Positions 38,501 to 45,589 of a stretch of 64,000 nucleotides of DNA are shown here, in pieces; the stretch's first letter is position 1, and each line of letters starts with the position of its first letter. The notes under the pieces are model-generated. The model was not told the DNA's origin and ran no database searches. It worked only from the letters and a program-made list of their open reading frames with translations. A program made the translations under genes and the position numbers. This DNA is from Sinohyriopsis cumingii. Its lineage: Eukaryota; Mollusca; Bivalvia; Unionida; Unionidae. The stretch spans positions 84,611,049 to 84,675,048 of the forward strand of contig CM068832.1 in the NCBI GenBank assembly GCA_028554795.2, written 5' to 3'.

Positions 38501-39606
38501 CTCAGACAGGGTGAAGAGGCCAAACATCCTGTGCATTTCGATCCACAATGCTTGTGTTGCTCTCGATTGTTATAACCATGGTCACATTTCTCACAGTAAT
38601 AACCGTATTTCAGGAATCCGGTGATACTGGTAATGGTATCGAAATGGTCATCGTGATGATAAAGATGAATGTATTTTCCGTCCTTAAAGTCTTGGCCTCG
38701 AAACAACAGAGGTCCGCGTACTTCTTGAGGGTGCACTTTCAAGGTGTAGCGTGGAGCTAGGGTATCTTGCAATTTTTGCATCTCAGGAATGCCACAGAGT
38801 GTGTCTTTGGACAGTCCGGTTTGTTGTAACAGGAGTTCTGCTTCGTTTCGTTGTTTGGCTAGATGGGAACGTTGAATAGTGTTCCAGGTTCTTTTCCATT
38901 CTACCGTGTCGTTCTTGTCGGCATAGGTTCGTCCCACCACGATGGCACGGGCTAAACACATCTGGTCATGAGAGTTGTTAATTCGGACAAGACTCTTTTT
39001 GGTGTTGCGAAGGTCGTCCACCAATAACATCTTTTTGCGTCCTGTCCCTTGAGGAGGAGAGACGTGGGTCATGTCCAGTGTGGCTTTACCATCGGTGATG
39101 TCAAACTGATCATTAGATTGTTGTACGTGTTGAATCTTGTCCATGACTTTGGAAGCAGTCAATTCTGCAGGGGTGCTAAACTCGATCCAAACAGGGGATT
39201 TCAAACCGTCGTGTTGTATGGAAAGTCTCAAGCGATCGTCTTCTTTGGGTTGACATTGTCGCTTGAGTGCAGTGAGCAAAGAATCCCACACCTCGGTGAT
39301 GAACCCTTCTGCTTTCTTTAACGGCACTTCAGCCTTGAAATCTTTAAACTTCACCGTGTATTTGTAAGCCGTGGTTCTAAATTTTCTAGAGGAGCGCTTT
39401 TCCGTCTCTCGAATGGAATAGTACTTTTCAGGGTTGACTAAGGGTGGTGAACTTGGTTTAGAGGGTTCGGATTCTGGTTCACTCATGTCCTCTTCAAAAT
39501 CACTGGCATGAATTTGTGCCAAGATTTCAGCCCTGGTACGAGGCGATAGATCACGTTTCTGCCTCTTACTTTCTTCTTTCTTCTCGAATGAATGGGATCG
39601 TTTCAT
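35572..39606 (-). CDS. Protein-primed family B DNA polymerase (Polinton PolB), intact, 1344 aa
   Basis: Replicates the element's linear DNA, presumably by protein priming. Motifs in order: Exo I FDFEC (469-473), Exo II HNFSGYD (558-564), Exo III YCRSDVDIL (about 684-692), Pol A DVCSLYP (about 911-917), Pol B KVMLNCLWGKMA (from about 1100) and Pol C YFDTDS (about 1196-1201). The N terminus is long, with a Lys/Arg nuclear-localisation-like start and two or more Cys/His clusters (337-445). An EFNGCLFHGCPVCY segment near 800 matches the extra module of Polinton polymerases. No stop or shift, so it is potentially functional, though the element is truncated. A TATA box lies at 39654-39661; the gene shares a short divergent promoter with the zinc-knuckle gene. 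Confidence 0.97.
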   Translation of the reverse strand: MKRSHSFEKKEESKRQKRDLSPRTRAEILAQIHASDFEEDMSEPESEPSKPSSPPLVNPEKYYSIRETEKRSSRKFRTTAYKYTVKFKDFKAEVPLKKAEGFITEVWDSLLTALKRQCQPKEDDRLRLSIQHDGLKSPVWIEFSTPAELTASKVMDKIQHVQQSNDQFDITDGKATLDMTHVSPPQGTGRKKMLLVDDLRNTKKSLVRINNSHDQMCLARAIVVGRTYADKNDTVEWKRTWNTIQRSHLAKQRNEAELLLQQTGLSKDTLCGIPEMQKLQDTLAPRYTLKVHPQEVRGPLLFRGQDFKDGKYIHLYHHDDHFDTITSITGFLKYGYYCEKCDHGYNNREQHKHCGSKCTGCLASSPCLSEEPVPCSTCLRTFVSPTCYQQHLKTQGSQKKCACQLLRLCPACGQGIRTNSVKAHVCRGKKKCHICHHIVDLEHQCYVQKYQPPPEKEDGHKKKGNFIFFDFECMQETGIHIPNFCVAHRACEKCIQEPIFSHCPHCSKIPGGREKIFRGPNTLADFAQWVLDPVDKTWSQEDIERYGDCHRHATVMAHNFSGYDGQFLLRYYTEQGTERPKVTLNGAKIIFMQVGQVQFKDSMSYLAMPLSRMPKTFGMTEMAKGYFPHFFNTEANQHAVLPHLPEAHYYDPDNMRTEQREAFYAWYQAHASDPFDFQEEMLKYCRSDVDILRRCCGKFRELFMEHGGVDPLKEACTIAKACSLVYRQRFMPEKTVAVISPQTTHFVKRQYSVKALRWLHYLCDKEDKWIQHARNGGGEKTIGTYSVDGWDLENPKIVYEFNGCLFHGCPVCYPDRGTKNQFLQRTMEDLYQDTCQRRLKLEQEGYQVVEMWEHEYDHRLKTDPEFKRLVESYQFVDPLNPRDSLYGGRTNATCLLYQADEEKGEEIKYLDVCSLYPYVCKYCRFPVGHPQLLTEHIDLKNIRQYEGLIKCKVLAPTNLYHPVLPHHCQGKLMFPLCRTCAETCNQDQACQHSQEERALTGTWVSVELFKALDMGYQLLEVYEICHFPKTQQYRKGDPTQKGIFADYVDAFLKLKQEASGYPSWCHTPEDQIQFKEKYYEQEGITLDHIEKNEGRRSFAKVMLNCLWGKMAQRPCLPKTEYLTEPSRYFQMIHDKTKYMKHVDVVRENLILVNYEEDLDFVQDDPFGNVIIAAYVTAHARLKLYEALELLEERVLYFDTDSCIYIHHPIQHHPNIEGDRLGAWTDEHPDDKILSFVSGGPKNYGYEYRDKQGEVHTTCKVKGLTLNYRTSRVVNFGVLKEALQSGEDGNFKVTTYQPNKIVRLPTHHIVSRPLEKVYQIVYQKRVRLPNHFTLPYGHVGIKHWL

Positions 39607-39653
39607 CTTGAAAGCAAAAAGTCAAATGACTCAAGTTCAAACACCATAAACTA

Positions 39654-39661
39654 CTTTATAG
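39654..39661 (-). promoter_or_regulatory. TATA box for PolB
   Basis: CTATAAAG on the minus strand, about 50 nt upstream of the PolB ATG, back to back with the TATA box of the plus-strand gene 15-20 bp away. Confidence 0.65.
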
Positions 39662-39675
39662 TCATAGCAGACCAG

Positions 39676-39687
39676 CGTATATAAAAG
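39676..39687 (+). promoter_or_regulatory. TATA box for zinc-knuckle gene
   Basis: GTATATAAAAGG, about 55 nt upstream of ATG 39741; a near-consensus TATA box. Confidence 0.75.
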
Positions 39688-39740
39688 GGTGTGTGTCTTG
39701 TCCTTTCACTATTCATTTCACTCTCAAGCCGAGCACAACG

Positions 39741-40217
39741 ATGGAAGAGACTGACCAGATGGAACGTTTCGTCAGAGCTTTGCGAGGGGTCATTAGAAAA
39801 TTCTCTTCAGACCAGCCTACGGACTACTCTCCTTCCTTTAGAGATAAAAGTCAAGATACTTGCTATATCTGTCAGAAGAAAGGACATTGGTCTTCAGAGT
39901 GTCCAGACCGTCAAAAAAGAAAAAAAACAGGGGATAAAAAAGACAAAAGTCAAGATACCTGTTATTATTGTAAAGAAAAAGGACATTGGTCTCCAGATTG
40001 CCCAAAAAAGAAACAAGAGGAGTCAGAAGAAAAGAGGAATTCTTCAGAAGAAGAGAGGGATTCTTCAGAGGAAGAGAGGGATTCTTCTGAGGAAGAAAGA
40101 AGACAGGTGAAGAAAAAGAAACAGGAGAAAAAAAGAAGAAGGGAAGAAAGCGAGGAGGAAGAAGAAGAAGAGGAAAAGAGTGTGACGGTGAAGAAATTCA
40201 AAAAACAGAGAGACTAA
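39741..40217 (+). CDS. Double CCHC zinc-knuckle protein, 158 aa
   Basis: The first ATG after the TATA box is 39741. Two CX2CX4HX4C knuckles, CYICQKKGHWSSEC (about residues 41-54) and CYYCKEKGHWSPDC (about 77-90), are followed by a highly charged tail with repeated SSEEERD units and a final KKFKKQRD. Zinc knuckles of this type bind single-stranded nucleic acid. Being divergently paired with PolB, it may be a replication ssDNA/RNA-binding factor; that is inference. AATAAA follows at 40307-40312. No frame damage. It resembles retroviral nucleocapsid modules, which may be convergence or capture. Confidence 0.85.
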   Translation: MEETDQMERFVRALRGVIRKFSSDQPTDYSPSFRDKSQDTCYICQKKGHWSSECPDRQKRKKTGDKKDKSQDTCYYCKEKGHWSPDCPKKKQEESEEKRNSSEEERDSSEEERDSSEEERRQVKKKKQEKKRRREESEEEEEEEEKSVTVKKFKKQRD

Positions 40218-40306
40218 ACAAGGAGAAAAGAAGAAATTAATGAACTTTTCCTTATTAAAGTGTTGTGTTATAAATTGTGAATTGGATTGTAAAAAATGGA
40301 GAAAAG

Positions 40307-40312
40307 AATAAA
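40307..40312 (+). terminator. AATAAA polyadenylation signal (zinc-knuckle gene)
   Basis: AATAAA 90 nt after the stop codon. The gene therefore uses ordinary 3' end formation, unlike its neighbour at 40515-41096. Confidence 0.6.
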
Positions 40313-40447
40313 TGAATGATATAAGGTAAGTGTCTTTGAGTTGTGATTTTAAAATAAGAAGCTACACTCACGCACTCATACACAGACACGTACTATAAGG
40401 GTAACATGGGTGAGTTTTTTTTTTGAGTTATTGGCAAATTGAAATTG

Positions 40448-40491
40448 TATTTCTTTTCGAGATATGTGGGTGGCCCTGAAAAGGGCCTTTT
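40448..40491 (-). terminator. Histone-type 3' stem-loop and downstream element, copy 1
   Basis: The minus strand carries GGCCCTTTTCAGGGCC at 40472-40487: a 6 bp stem with the TTTC loop that defines the metazoan histone mRNA stem-loop. It has an AAA 5' flank and ACCCA 3' flank, and a purine-rich GAAAAGAAAT about 14 nt downstream in the place of the U7-binding histone downstream element. It lies 28 nt after the stop codon of the coiled-coil gene, the normal histone arrangement. Confidence 0.85.
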
Positions 40492-40514
40492 TTCTTCATG
40501 GTGTAGGGGTGAGT

Positions 40515-41096
40515 TTAAGCAATCAATTTTAACTGCCTTAAGCCTTTGCCACGGCCAAGGCCTACTTCTGGACTGCGTAATGTTGATGATGATGATAATG
40601 ATTGGGTTGAAATCACTAAGGGTGGTACGGTAGGCTTAGTCACAGGGTTGACGTGTTTAGCTCGGGAAGGTCGTATTCTCTTCGGTCGTGATAAAGAAGT
40701 CTGATACATTTGTTTCAGACTTCTTAACTCCGCTAAAATGTCCAACAGTACCGTGACCGTTTGATTTTCACCCTCTTGTTTCTTTGCTGCTACTTCTTCT
40801 TGCTGTTGTTTTTTTCTTACCTCTTCTTCTTCTTCTTGTTGCTGTTGCTGTAGGAGAAAAGCCTGTTCCGCTTCCTTTTGTCGTTGTATAAATTTCTCCA
40901 ATTCTTCTTTCTGTCTCTGTCTAAAATTCTCCACTTGCGGTAATGAAGAAAGTAACGAAGGTTCCGGAACAAATTCTTGCGAGGAGAGAAAATCCACAAA
41001 ATCCCAATTCACCTCTTCTGAAAGTAAGTCCGGGTTCCCTTGGGCAGTCTCCCCTGCTGGTGCACCCCACTGGATCGTTTTCTGAGTTTCCGTCAT
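40515..41096 (-). CDS. Gln/Glu-rich coiled-coil protein, 193 aa
   Basis: I do not recognise a family. An acidic N terminus (residues 1-55) is followed by a long Gln/Glu/Lys coiled coil (about 58-110, with EELEKFIQRQKEAEQAFLLQ), a short helical segment (VTVLLDILAELRSLKQMY), a basic patch (RPKRIRPSRAKH) and a Ser-rich tail. The gene is intact. Its mRNA is predicted to end at a histone-type stem-loop 28 nt after the stop. Upstream are a TATA-like TATAGATT near 41,140 and a palindromic TGACGTCA (CRE) at 41159-41166. It could be a regulator or assembly factor. Confidence 0.75.
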   Translation of the reverse strand: MTETQKTIQWGAPAGETAQGNPDLLSEEVNWDFVDFLSSQEFVPEPSLLSSLPQVENFRQRQKEELEKFIQRQKEAEQAFLLQQQQQEEEEEVRKKQQQEEVAAKKQEGENQTVTVLLDILAELRSLKQMYQTSLSRPKRIRPSRAKHVNPVTKPTVPPLVISTQSLSSSSTLRSPEVGLGRGKGLRQLKLIA

Positions 41097-41099
41097 GTT

Positions 41100-41315
41100 G
41101 AATCACTGTCGCATAGATTGACTGCACACAAGCGCTAGCGAATCTATATTGACTACGTGACGTCACAGACTGCTCTCTTCGGATTGGATGCGGGCTGACT
41201 GAATTCTGTAACGCGTGTTCGGATTGGTGAATGAACTCAATCCGTTTCAATCCTTCCTCCGCCTATAAATAAGCGCCGTTCAATGCATTGATTCACCTGT
41301 TCTCGTCGCTTCAAG
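41100..41315. promoter_or_regulatory. Divergent promoter with CRE, two inverted CCAAT boxes and TATA
   Basis: Between two divergent genes. It contains the palindrome TGACGTCA (41159-41166), two TTCGGATTGG repeats with inverted CCAAT boxes (near 41,178 and 41,219) and CTATAAATAAG at 41263-41273, about 50 nt before ATG 41316. CRE, CCAAT and TATA together are typical of cell-cycle and histone promoters, which fits the histone-type 3' ends of both flanking genes. Confidence 0.65.
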
Positions 41316-41549
41316 ATGTGGACTACAGTTGAGTCATCCACCCTTGTGTCTTCCATGATGTTTCGGACAGACTTGCTCATGTATGTCCGATCGAAGTGGA
41401 CCGTTGTCCACAGGACAAACACCAGCCTGTGGATACGTAGGATCTACGTCGAAAGACAAGGATGCCTGAAAAGAGTGCTGATGTACGGACCAACAGTAAG
41501 ACGCAGCCTAAGGACAAGAAGAAGACCAATGCGGTGCCATTTATGTTAA
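41316..41549 (+). CDS. Terminal outward-facing gene, 77 aa basic protein
   Basis: 77 aa, no recognised family. It starts at the first ATG after a good TATA box. The C-terminal half is strongly basic (RRSLRTRRRPMRCHLC). It is followed 25 nt after its stop by a perfect histone-type stem-loop inside the TIR. Short length and lack of homology leave the exact frame uncertain: an internal ATG (MMFRTDLL) is possible. I infer a real transcription unit from promoter and 3' signal more than from the protein itself. Confidence 0.55.
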   Translation: MWTTVESSTLVSSMMFRTDLLMYVRSKWTVVHRTNTSLWIRRIYVERQGCLKRVLMYGPTVRRSLRTRRRPMRCHLC

Positions 41550-41570
41550 TGAATACATTAACATAAAACC

Positions 41571-41615
41571 CAAAGGCCCTTTTCAGGGCCAGCCATATTT
41601 CTCGAAAAGAGATAG
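41571..41615 (+). terminator. Histone-type 3' stem-loop and downstream element, copy 2 (in TIR)
   Basis: GGCCCTTTTCAGGGCC at 41575-41590, preceded by CCCAAA, followed by AGCCA, and GAAAAGAGATAG starting 14 nt downstream. It lies 25 nt after the stop of the terminal plus-strand gene. Confidence 0.88.
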
Positions 41616-41692
41616 TCTTTGAATTGCCTACCCCTTTTTTAAATTTAAATTTAAATTTAAATTTTAAAAAAACTTTTTTTAAAAAAAAAAAT

Positions 41693-41906
41693 CCCATGTT
41701 AAATTTCCCTTGTACGTATAGTATCCCACGATTTATTCCCATGTTAAATTCCCCTTGTACGTATAGTATCCCACGATTTATTCCCATGTTAATTCCCCTT
41801 GTACGTAAAGTGTCCCACGATTTTTCTCCATGTTAAATTTCCATTATACGTAAAGTGTCCCAAGGGTGTTTTTAATGCTAATTCCCATTATACGTAAAGT
41901 GTCCCC
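41693..41906. repeat. Subterminal 45 bp repeats of element A TIR (about 5 copies)
   Basis: Units begin at about 41693, 41738, 41783, 41827 and 41871. Each has CCCATGTTAAATT followed by CCCTTGTACGTATAGT-type sequence (later units TATACGTAAAGTGTCCC). They could be binding sites for integrase, terminal protein or a replication factor. Confidence 0.88.
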
Positions 41907-41916
41907 ATTCACTACT

Positions 41917-42790
41917 GACATTCTTTCAAATGTGAGTGTTGCAAATGTAGGCAACTTTACCTTGGACCCGATATTTTCTCAGAAGTTCATACTAACTGTA
42001 AAGCCGCCTCCTCTTATAAAGAACAACATTTAGGTAAAAACATCAGTAAAAAAAATTAAAGTTATTGTCAAATCCAACAGAAAGTTTTGAAATTTTAATT
42101 CCTCCACTGAGTTCTAAATAGCTGTTGAAAATAGTAATACATTGGAATGACGATTTCAAGTGTGATGCTATTGTTTTTCCATGACATATAGGTACAGTAT
42201 TGTCATTACAAAATTATGATTTATTGCGATGGTTTTCCCATTAATAATTTTCAGACATTTAACAGTCATTGACATCATGACATAATTAAGGGTGAGACAC
42301 GAGTAAACGGATTCGTTTTTCATACTGGAAAAGGCTCTACAGCCCCATGACTAAATCACATATATCTGGCAAACAATATGCAATATCGTGTAACATTCGT
42401 ATTTTGCAAATGATTGATAAGATCTTTATTTAACAGAAATAGTGATCGATATTTATTCGATTTATTTTACACGGGTTGTTAGCCGATAAATGACTGCATG
42501 ATTATTGACATGATTCCAATAATGTTAATAATCGAAATAGTCTGCAATAAAATTTACGACAGTACTTATAGCAGTCGTTTCATGTTATATTTACTGTGTC
42601 AATTCCATCAATTAAGGATGGAAGGCAGAGTTGATTGCGCATGCGTATCCATCCATACAGGTGAAACAGTATTGAACATTTTTCGTATGTAAGTAGAAAG
42701 TGAACCATACAGGCCCCGTCCTAGCATGTGCGGGACGCAAAACAGCAAGCGACCAGCACGGGGTCCCAAGCAAAACACTTGTGAAAGTGT
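41917..42790. other. Flank right of element A; holds repeat R1 copy 2
   Basis: No gene is supported. 42,200-42,425 is an inverted copy of repeat R1. The six bases after the element A end are GACATT; no matching left duplication exists because that end is lost. Confidence 0.5.
42200..42425 (-). repeat. Dispersed repeat R1, copy 2 (inverted)
   Basis: The reverse complement matches 30,550-30,770 over about 220 bp with moderate divergence. Confidence 0.75.
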
Positions 42791-42794
42791 ATGT

Positions 42795-43102
42795 GATTTC
42801 GATTTTTAAAGTAGCTTTAAAAAATTTCAGTCATATCGCTACGATATCTGCAGTGTGGCATTTTATAGTGATGTCCAGTACTCGGGCATCATGCTGCAGA
42901 CATGTAGCATGACGTCCCACCCAGTCACATTATCCTGACAACAGGCCGACAAGTCCTAACACTAACCTGTTAATGCTGAGGACCGAGCGAGGCAGCTGTT
43001 AGTACCATTTTAAAGTCTTTGGGATGACTCGGCCGGGGATCGAACCCACGACCTCCCGCATCCGAGGCGGACGCTCAAACTACTAGGCCACTGGAGCGGT
43101 CA
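42795..43102 (-). mobile_element. SINE-1 copy 6
   Basis: One of the best-preserved SINE-1 copies. The minus-strand head starts at 43,102 with GACCGCTCCAGTGGCCTAGT and has a clear B-box. Body and 3' end are as in copy 1. Confidence 0.88.
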
Positions 43103-43685
43103 AAAAATTACATTGCCTGAAAGCTCGGGGCTCGAGGCGAATGCATTGTTCGCCTTATCTTAGGGCCGGGCTTGGAACCATATTTGTATCATTTGTTTGC
43201 TAGTTCTATGTCTATTTAGTTGCCATAGAAAATATTGCATTCAAAACTGGACAATAAAACTTTTATCAAAGTCTAATTCAAAAATATCTACTTGGTTACC
43301 TTTATTTAAACGTTTAGACAAGTTATCAATGACACAACACACTACTTGTGTTTCGCAACTGTTTAACTTTCAGAAGACATGTTGTTTACCAGATGATTGA
43401 ATAGTTAGCCAAAAGCTTCATGCTGTTAGAACAGACAATATTCCAAGCACTTTAAGAAGAACAATGGTGAGTGACATGAGATGGGCGGTACTTATAGGCC
43501 ATGACCTATTCCAAACAACTGGCATATATTTGCAAGAGACCAGTCCTTTGAGATGTTGCAAGTTTCCACAGATTTTTTATGAGCATTGATCAGCCGTTTC
43601 GTTCGTACTAATGCAATGTTAACTCGTAATAACGCAATACTATCTCGTAATAATGCAATACTATCTCATACAAACGCAATTTGAT
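43103..43685. other. No gene seen
   Basis: AT-rich. It contains three short similar units around 43,617-43,680 (CTCGTAATAACGCAATACTA type), otherwise nothing supportable. Confidence 0.5.
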
Positions 43686-43689
43686 TTTT

Positions 43690-45170
43690 TTACTTGGCGC
43701 TAATGGGCTTCCGTACAAAGGTTACTGAAAGAGTTTCGGAAGTTACTGAAGGTCTTCTTAGGCAAAACAACAGACTGATGAGCAAACTGAAAAGATAGCA
43801 AGAACAACCAAGCAAACAAAAAAGATTTTAAGAGATCTTCCAACTGAAATAGCTCAGCCACACCCTCCTCCTCAACTTGGTGAAGAAGAAATACTTGAAG
43901 GCGCTGTCGGTGAACCAGAACCAAAACCAAAACCCAAACAAGAAAAGGAAGAAAAAAAAAAGAGAATTGTTTGATAAGTTTACCCCAAAAACAATTAATG
44001 CAGTAAAAGGGTTTGTAAAATTAAACGATTTTGCTGCATTGACTGCTGCATTTACTGCTGCGAGTTAGAGTTACAGAGAAAGATATTTAAAATCAGAATA
44101 TGCTACTAAGCCTGTGTCAAGAGAAAACTGGTTCAAATGGCTATTTCTAATACAAGCAAAGAAGGTAAGCAAATCAGGAATGATGATCTTGATTACATGG
44201 CATATTTAGATGAAATAAAAAGTTATTATTCAGGAATAGAGCAATATCTCAAATCTACAAGATTGGCTCAACCTCCTAAACCTAAACCAAAAAAAAACAA
44301 AAACAAACTCAAAACAGCCTAAACCTAAATTTGCGCTTAAAGATAAAATGACGATTAAAGGTTTCAATGCTATCGATAATGCAAAAGCAGAAGAAGTTTA
44401 TGATGTTGCTGCAAAATATGAAAAATTAGATACATATTTAAGAATCGAACCTGTTAAATCTTGGACATTAAGATGATTGGGTTAGCGATGTATATCTCAT
44501 CTTTGCTGAACAAAGTTCTGTCAAAGCTGATGATCCCGATTTTGAAAAATTTAAAGAAGCAAGAAAAAGAGAACAACCTCAAAAACCGCAATCTGCTCCT
44601 CCTCAATCTATGCAACAACAACCCGAGGATGACTTTGAATCTTTTAGTATACACCTGCTGGTTTAGAAAGTATCAGGAGTGAAGATTATTTTGGGTTAGG
44701 ACGTGATGTTACCAAGTATGATGAAAGAGATAAATATTTAAAGCCTCAATATGTTGCATCTACGCCAAGAAGAAATTGGATTAAAGATGTATATTTGGTT
44801 GGATATGGTCGTAAAATGTATGATAAAGATAAGCTTCAAGAATTTATGAAACTTGTGGAAGGAATAAAAATAGATGAAGAATTTACGCCATTACAAAAAG
44901 AACCTACAGCAGAAGAAAATCTCAACAGGACAGAACCTCCTCCAAAACCCGGAAGTGGTTTAAAACTTGTCCTGATAGTGTTCTTGCAAATGTCAAACGA
45001 TTAGAAATTCAGATCGGAGGAAAACGTGAAGCAAATAATTCTCCAGAAATTATTAATGAAATATCTGATATTTTCCGAAGATTATTTACAGGCGGTGTTA
45101 TGGACTGTAATGTTTATCTTTCATTAATCAAATTGTCGATGATTATTACAGTGACTGAAAACAATTAATC
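43690..45170 (+). pseudogene. Three-module repeat protein of remnant 2 (broken)
   Basis: Frame-hopping reading shows a Lys/Pro-rich N-terminal part, then three copies of a ~40-45 residue module linked by PKPKPK-type spacers. The modules are recognisable by YLKSEYATKPVSRENWFKW, YLRIEPVKSWTL and YLKPQYVASTPRRNWIKDVY. The C terminus reads RLEIQIGGKREANNSPEII and LFTGGVMDCNVYLSL, a segment I associate with capsid-linked proteins of Polinton-like viruses in invertebrates. Several shifts are present. Role unknown. Confidence 0.6.
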
Positions 45171-45187
45171 AGCTTGTAATTTAAAAA

Positions 45188-45556
45188 ATGATAATACACA
45201 AAGCTCAACGTGGACCTGTAATAATTAGGGTAATAAATGCACGATTGCCAACGTACATGGCGATTTACAGAGATGGACTTAGTGATGCTGTTCAAGGATT
45301 ATTGAAGAGAATAGCTCCAAAAGCAATACCGATTGCAAAACAATTAGGAATGAAAGTTAGTGAGGTTATTCGCGATAAAGGTATCAGTGTTGTTGGTAAT
45401 GTTGCCGGTAAAGCATTTTCATCGATCAAAGAAAGATTAGCTCAATTAGTATCAAGAAAACCACAGCCATTAAAATTACCCAGTACTGAAATTATGCCTG
45501 CAAATATCAGTAAAATAATAAATCAAGCTGAAAATCAAAAACTAAGAGTTGGCTAA
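45188..45556 (+). CDS. Small basic core/minor capsid-type protein, 122 aa
   Basis: Intact frame between the module protein and the capsid gene. Basic and helical: a RGPVIIRVINARLPTYM beta-like start, then LLKRIAPKAIPIAKQLGMK and KAFSSIKERLAQLVSRK. Comparable small basic proteins sit directly before the capsid gene in Polinton-like elements, so I infer a DNA-condensing or minor capsid role. Intact by length, but in a decayed element, so probably not expressed. Confidence 0.55.
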   Translation: MIIHKAQRGPVIIRVINARLPTYMAIYRDGLSDAVQGLLKRIAPKAIPIAKQLGMKVSEVIRDKGISVVGNVAGKAFSSIKERLAQLVSRKPQPLKLPSTEIMPANISKIINQAENQKLRVG

Positions 45557-45589
45557 TATACCCCAGCCAGAAAAAGAAACAATATGAAG

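Larger units (their letters stand above)
33431..41916 (-). mobile_element. Polinton/adintovirus-like element A, left-truncated
   Basis: About 8.5 kb of a Polinton-type element ending at 41,916 with terminal bases ...CATTCACTACT (AG...CT type). It holds two F-box-like genes, two BIR genes and PolB (all minus), then a zinc-knuckle gene (plus), a coiled-coil gene (minus) and an outward-facing terminal gene (plus), then a 350 bp TIR. Capsid, integrase and ATPase genes are missing because the left end is cut off. PolB is intact. The sequence is closely related to element B, which supplies the missing half. Confidence 0.85.
41567..41916 (+). repeat. Terminal inverted repeat, right end of element A
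   Basis: 350 bp, the inverted counterpart of 51621-51836. Shared blocks, read inward, are AGTAGTGAATGGGG at the tip, GGGAATTAGCATTAAAAACA, AT-rich homopolymers, GGGGTAGGCAAT, the purine-rich downstream element and the histone-type stem-loop. About five 45 bp subterminal repeats (from 41,693) make it longer than the element B copy. Confidence 0.9.

Noticed and set aside
39965-40201. Serine-rich minus-strand frame opposite the zinc-knuckle gene
   Set aside because: Antisense shadow of the GAA/GAG-rich tail.
40440-41620. Histone genes expected next to histone-type stem-loops
   Set aside because: I read all frames around each stem-loop and found no H1, H2A, H2B, H3 or H4 sequence; the genes are unrelated.
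41377-41787. 136-codon minus-strand frame across the TIR
   Set aside because: Generated by subterminal repeats and AT homopolymers; runs of FKFK and repeated GINRGILYVQG peptides.
41693-41906. CRISPR-like array of 45 bp repeats
   Set aside because: Units are contiguous without unique spacers and lie inside a Polinton TIR in animal DNA.
42795-43102. A tRNA gene
   Set aside because: The tRNA-like part is the head of a multi-copy SINE with a degenerate stem structure and a long body.
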